NCBI RefSeq assembly: GCF_000250655.1
Contig: NC_016935.1
Location: 5,040,001 to 5,104,000, forward strand
From: Paenibacillus mucilaginosus 3016
GTDB taxonomy: Bacteria; Bacillota; Bacilli; Paenibacillales; NBRC-103111
Length of the DNA stretch: 64,000 nt
Direction: 5' to 3'
The notes under the pieces are model-generated. The model did not search any database. It saw nothing but the letters and a program-made list of their open reading frames with translations, and had not been told where the DNA came from. Made by a program: the position numbers and the translations under genes. Positions 62,267 to 64,000 of this stretch are shown one piece after another; within the stretch, counting starts at the first letter, position 1; every line of letters starts with the position of its first letter.

Positions 62267-63157
62267 CTAAAAAATCCGGTAACCCGCAAACCTGGAGGCA
62301 AGCAGATACGATACGGTAATCAGGATGAAGGAGATCACGGACTTCAGCAGCCCTGTGGCCGTAGCCAGGCCATACTGCAGATCGACAAGCCCCGTCCGGT
62401 ACACCCAGGTGTCGATAATATCTCCGGTGGAGTAGACCAGCGGGTTGTACAGATTGAAAATCTGGTCGAAGCCCGCATTGAGCACGTTCCCGAGGCTGAG
62501 CACCGCAAGCAGAATAATCGTGGTGACGATACCGGGCAGCGTCACATGCAGCAGCCGCTGCCAGCGGGTCGCCCCGTCGATCGCCGCCGCTTCGTAGAGC
62601 GAAGGGTTGATGCCCGTCAGGGCGGCCAGGAAGATGATCGTATTGAAGCCGAACTCCTTCCAGACATCGCTGCCTACAATCAGGAACGGGAACAGATCGG
62701 CCCGCGCGAAGAACAGGATCGGCTCCATCCCGAAGACGGACAAGATCTGGTTGACCGGCCCCTTGTAGGCGAAGACGTCGAGCAGAATCCCGGCCAGGAT
62801 GACCCACGACAGAAAATGCGGCAGATACACGATCGTCTGCACCCACTTCTTCATCACGGCGAGCTGCACTTCATGGAGCATCAGTGCGAAGACGAGCGGG
62901 ACGATGAGGTTGGCGACAATTTTCATGACCGCGATCACGATCGTGTTGCGGAACACCAGCCCGCTGTCCCCGAGCGAGAACATGTAGCGGAAGTTATCCA
63001 GGCCGACCCAGTCGGAATGCAGGATGCCGAGCCCCGGATTGTAGTCCTGGAAGGCAATGACGATCCCGAACATCGGCACGATGCTGAACAGCGTGAGCCA
63101 GATCATGCCGGGAAGCAGCATCAGGTAGTAATGCTTCACGAATCCTTTCGTTCTCAT
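62267..63157 (-). CDS. ABC transporter permease, LplB type
   Basis: A 296-residue permease with six membrane segments (YYLMLLPGMIWLTLFSIVPM first) and EAA loop LYEAAAIDGATRWQRLLHVT, typical of LplB/YteP proteins. The start is ATG 63157, preceded by GAAAGG; the open frame to 63436 runs back through the palindromic repeats and is not real. It forms one importer with the LplC-type permease and the binding protein whose 3' end lies at 63639-64000. Confidence 0.92.
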   Translation of the reverse strand: MRTKGFVKHYYLMLLPGMIWLTLFSIVPMFGIVIAFQDYNPGLGILHSDWVGLDNFRYMFSLGDSGLVFRNTIVIAVMKIVANLIVPLVFALMLHEVQLAVMKKWVQTIVYLPHFLSWVILAGILLDVFAYKGPVNQILSVFGMEPILFFARADLFPFLIVGSDVWKEFGFNTIIFLAALTGINPSLYEAAAIDGATRWQRLLHVTLPGIVTTIILLAVLSLGNVLNAGFDQIFNLYNPLVYSTGDIIDTWVYRTGLVDLQYGLATATGLLKSVISFILITVSYLLASRFAGYRIF

Positions 63158-63253
63158 GGCAGAGCACCTTTCCATGCTATAGATTCTGTGAGCAGCGAGG
63201 CATCCCCACTTTCGGGATCCCCGGCTGCATTCACAGTTTCCTGAAGTGACCTT

Positions 63254-63638
63254 GTATTTGATCTTTTTAGCTGCCTGCGATGTAGTTCGTTTTTGAAAGC
63301 GACCTTTATGCGAAGCATAACGGAGCACAAAAACGAATCTACGAGCACTTATCCTTTCCTGCCGGCGACGTATTTCGTTTTTGACAGCGACCTTTATGCG
63401 AAGCATAACGGAGCGCAAAAACGAATCTACGAGCACTTCATCTTTGATCTTTTTTACCGGCGAAGTAGTTCGTTTTTGACAGCGACCTTTATGCGAAGCA
63501 TAACGGAGCGCAAAAACGAATCTACGAGCACTTCATCTTTGATCTTTTTTACCGGCGAAGTAGTTCGTTTTTGAAAGCGACCTTTATGCGGAGCATAACG
63601 GAGCGCAAAAACGAATCTACGAGCACTCTACGAGCAAA
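63254..63638. repeat. Four tandem copies of a palindromic repeat between binding-protein and permease genes
   Basis: Fills most of the 481-base gap. Each copy has outer arms TTCGTTTTTG and CAAAAACGAA 32-33 bases apart, enclosing AGCGACCTTTATGCG and AAGCATAACGGAGC (inner stem ATGC-GAA-GCAT). Arms are at 63286/63328, 63374/63416, 63469/63511 and 63564/63606, so the period is 88, 95 and 95 bases. Copies 3 and 4 also share the linker with CATCTTTGATCTTTTTTACC. A partial linker without a hairpin precedes copy 1. Between 63158 and 63253 no feature was seen. Confidence 0.9.
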
Positions 63639-64000
63639 TTATTTCGATGCTTCCTCCACCTCGGCAGTGATCTGATCGCCGCCCTGCTTTTTCCAGTTCG
63701 TCACGAATTGGTCGAAGGTCTCAAGCGGCGCAGCCCCCATGATGATCTTCAGGAACGTCTCCTTCTCGAGCTTGTCGAGGTTCGCCCAGCGGCTCTCCAT
63801 CGTCTTCGTCTGCGAGTAGGTGACGCTGTAGGTCTTCTTGTACGGCTTCTCGAGCGCCGCCACCCCGACGAAGGTCGAATACATCCGCTTCCACACCCCA
63901 AGGTCCGCCTCAGGATTCCAGTACTGGATATCCACCTTGTCGTACGGCTCGAGCTTCACCTTCTTGACGTTCTCGGCGTCGGCCTTGAGCAGCTTGTAGC
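63639..64000 (-). CDS. ABC importer substrate-binding protein, partial (C-terminal end)
   Basis: The last 120 residues of a family 1 extracellular solute-binding protein that continues past the right edge; the frame is open to base 64000. The end (KIIMGAAPLETFDQFVTNWK, ending AEVEEASK) matches the LplA/YtcQ-type binding lipoproteins. Those normally precede lplB and lplC, which supports its place as the first gene of this importer operon. The N-terminal lipoprotein signal is outside the window. Confidence 0.85.
   Translation of the reverse strand, partial: YKLLKADAENVKKVKLEPYDKVDIQYWNPEADLGVWKRMYSTFVGVAALEKPYKKTYSVTYSQTKTMESRWANLDKLEKETFLKIIMGAAPLETFDQFVTNWKKQGGDQITAEVEEASK

Noticed and set aside
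63293-63574. Plus-strand open frame of 93 residues with a repeated peptide
   Set aside because: It is the translation of the palindromic repeat array. It has no ribosome binding site and its periodic sequence follows the DNA repeat.
63281-63638. CRISPR array
   Set aside because: The repeats are about 95 bases with almost no unique spacers and are themselves long hairpins; no cas genes are present.

Overview
The window is G+C-rich DNA from a Gram-positive bacterium and looks like a Paenibacillus (Paenibacillaceae) chromosome. Three things suggest this: strong GGAGG-type ribosome binding sites, often in front of TTG or GTG starts; repeated sets of sugar ABC importer (binding lipoprotein plus two permeases, no ATPase) with YesM/YesN-type two-component pairs; and many plant-polysaccharide genes. 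The genus is inferred from gene content, not from a marker gene. No rRNA, tRNA, CRISPR array, prophage or insertion sequence was seen.

Layout. Positions 1-9.0 kb hold a partial sensor kinase, small or uncharacterised genes, an MFS transporter and metE with a LysR regulator and a perfect palindrome between them. Positions 9.2-20.7 kb hold an AraC-like regulator overlapping a small membrane gene, a secreted pectinesterase-like/LysM protein next to a secreted rhamnogalacturonan-lyase-like protein, a charged lipoprotein, VOC proteins, an aldo/keto reductase divergent from a MocR-type regulator, and an NAD(P)H oxidoreductase.

Positions 20.9-38.8 kb (minus strand) are the centrepiece, a five-gene hybrid NRPS-PKS operon. 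In order of transcription it encodes a surfactin-type starter C-A-T NRPS, a KS-AT-KR-T polyketide synthase, a free-standing luciferase-like monooxygenase, a C-A-T-E NRPS and a C-A-T-TE NRPS. By co-linearity it should make an N-acylated amino acid extended by one malonyl unit, then a D-amino acid, then a terminal amino acid released by the thioesterase. The ketoreductase has lost all three catalytic residues, so a beta-keto intermediate probably meets the monooxygenase. I cannot match this to a known product.

Positions 39.0-45.6 kb are a sugar ABC importer (minus strand) divergent from its YesM/YesN pair. Positions 45.7-49.7 kb hold a TipA-like MerR regulator, a DapA-family aldolase, an HxlR regulator divergent from a haloalkane dehalogenase-like hydrolase, and a RibD/DHFR-like reductase. 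Positions 49.9-59.0 kb form one co-directional locus for a beta-mannoside-type glycan: binding protein, two permeases, kinase, response regulator and GH2 beta-mannosidase. Positions 59.2-61.3 kb hold a MerR regulator divergent from an EamA exporter, with two near-identical 19-bp-spacer promoters back to back, and a VOC protein. Positions 61.3-64.0 kb hold a LplB/LplC-type ABC importer whose partial binding-protein gene is separated from the permeases by four tandem copies of a palindromic repeat.
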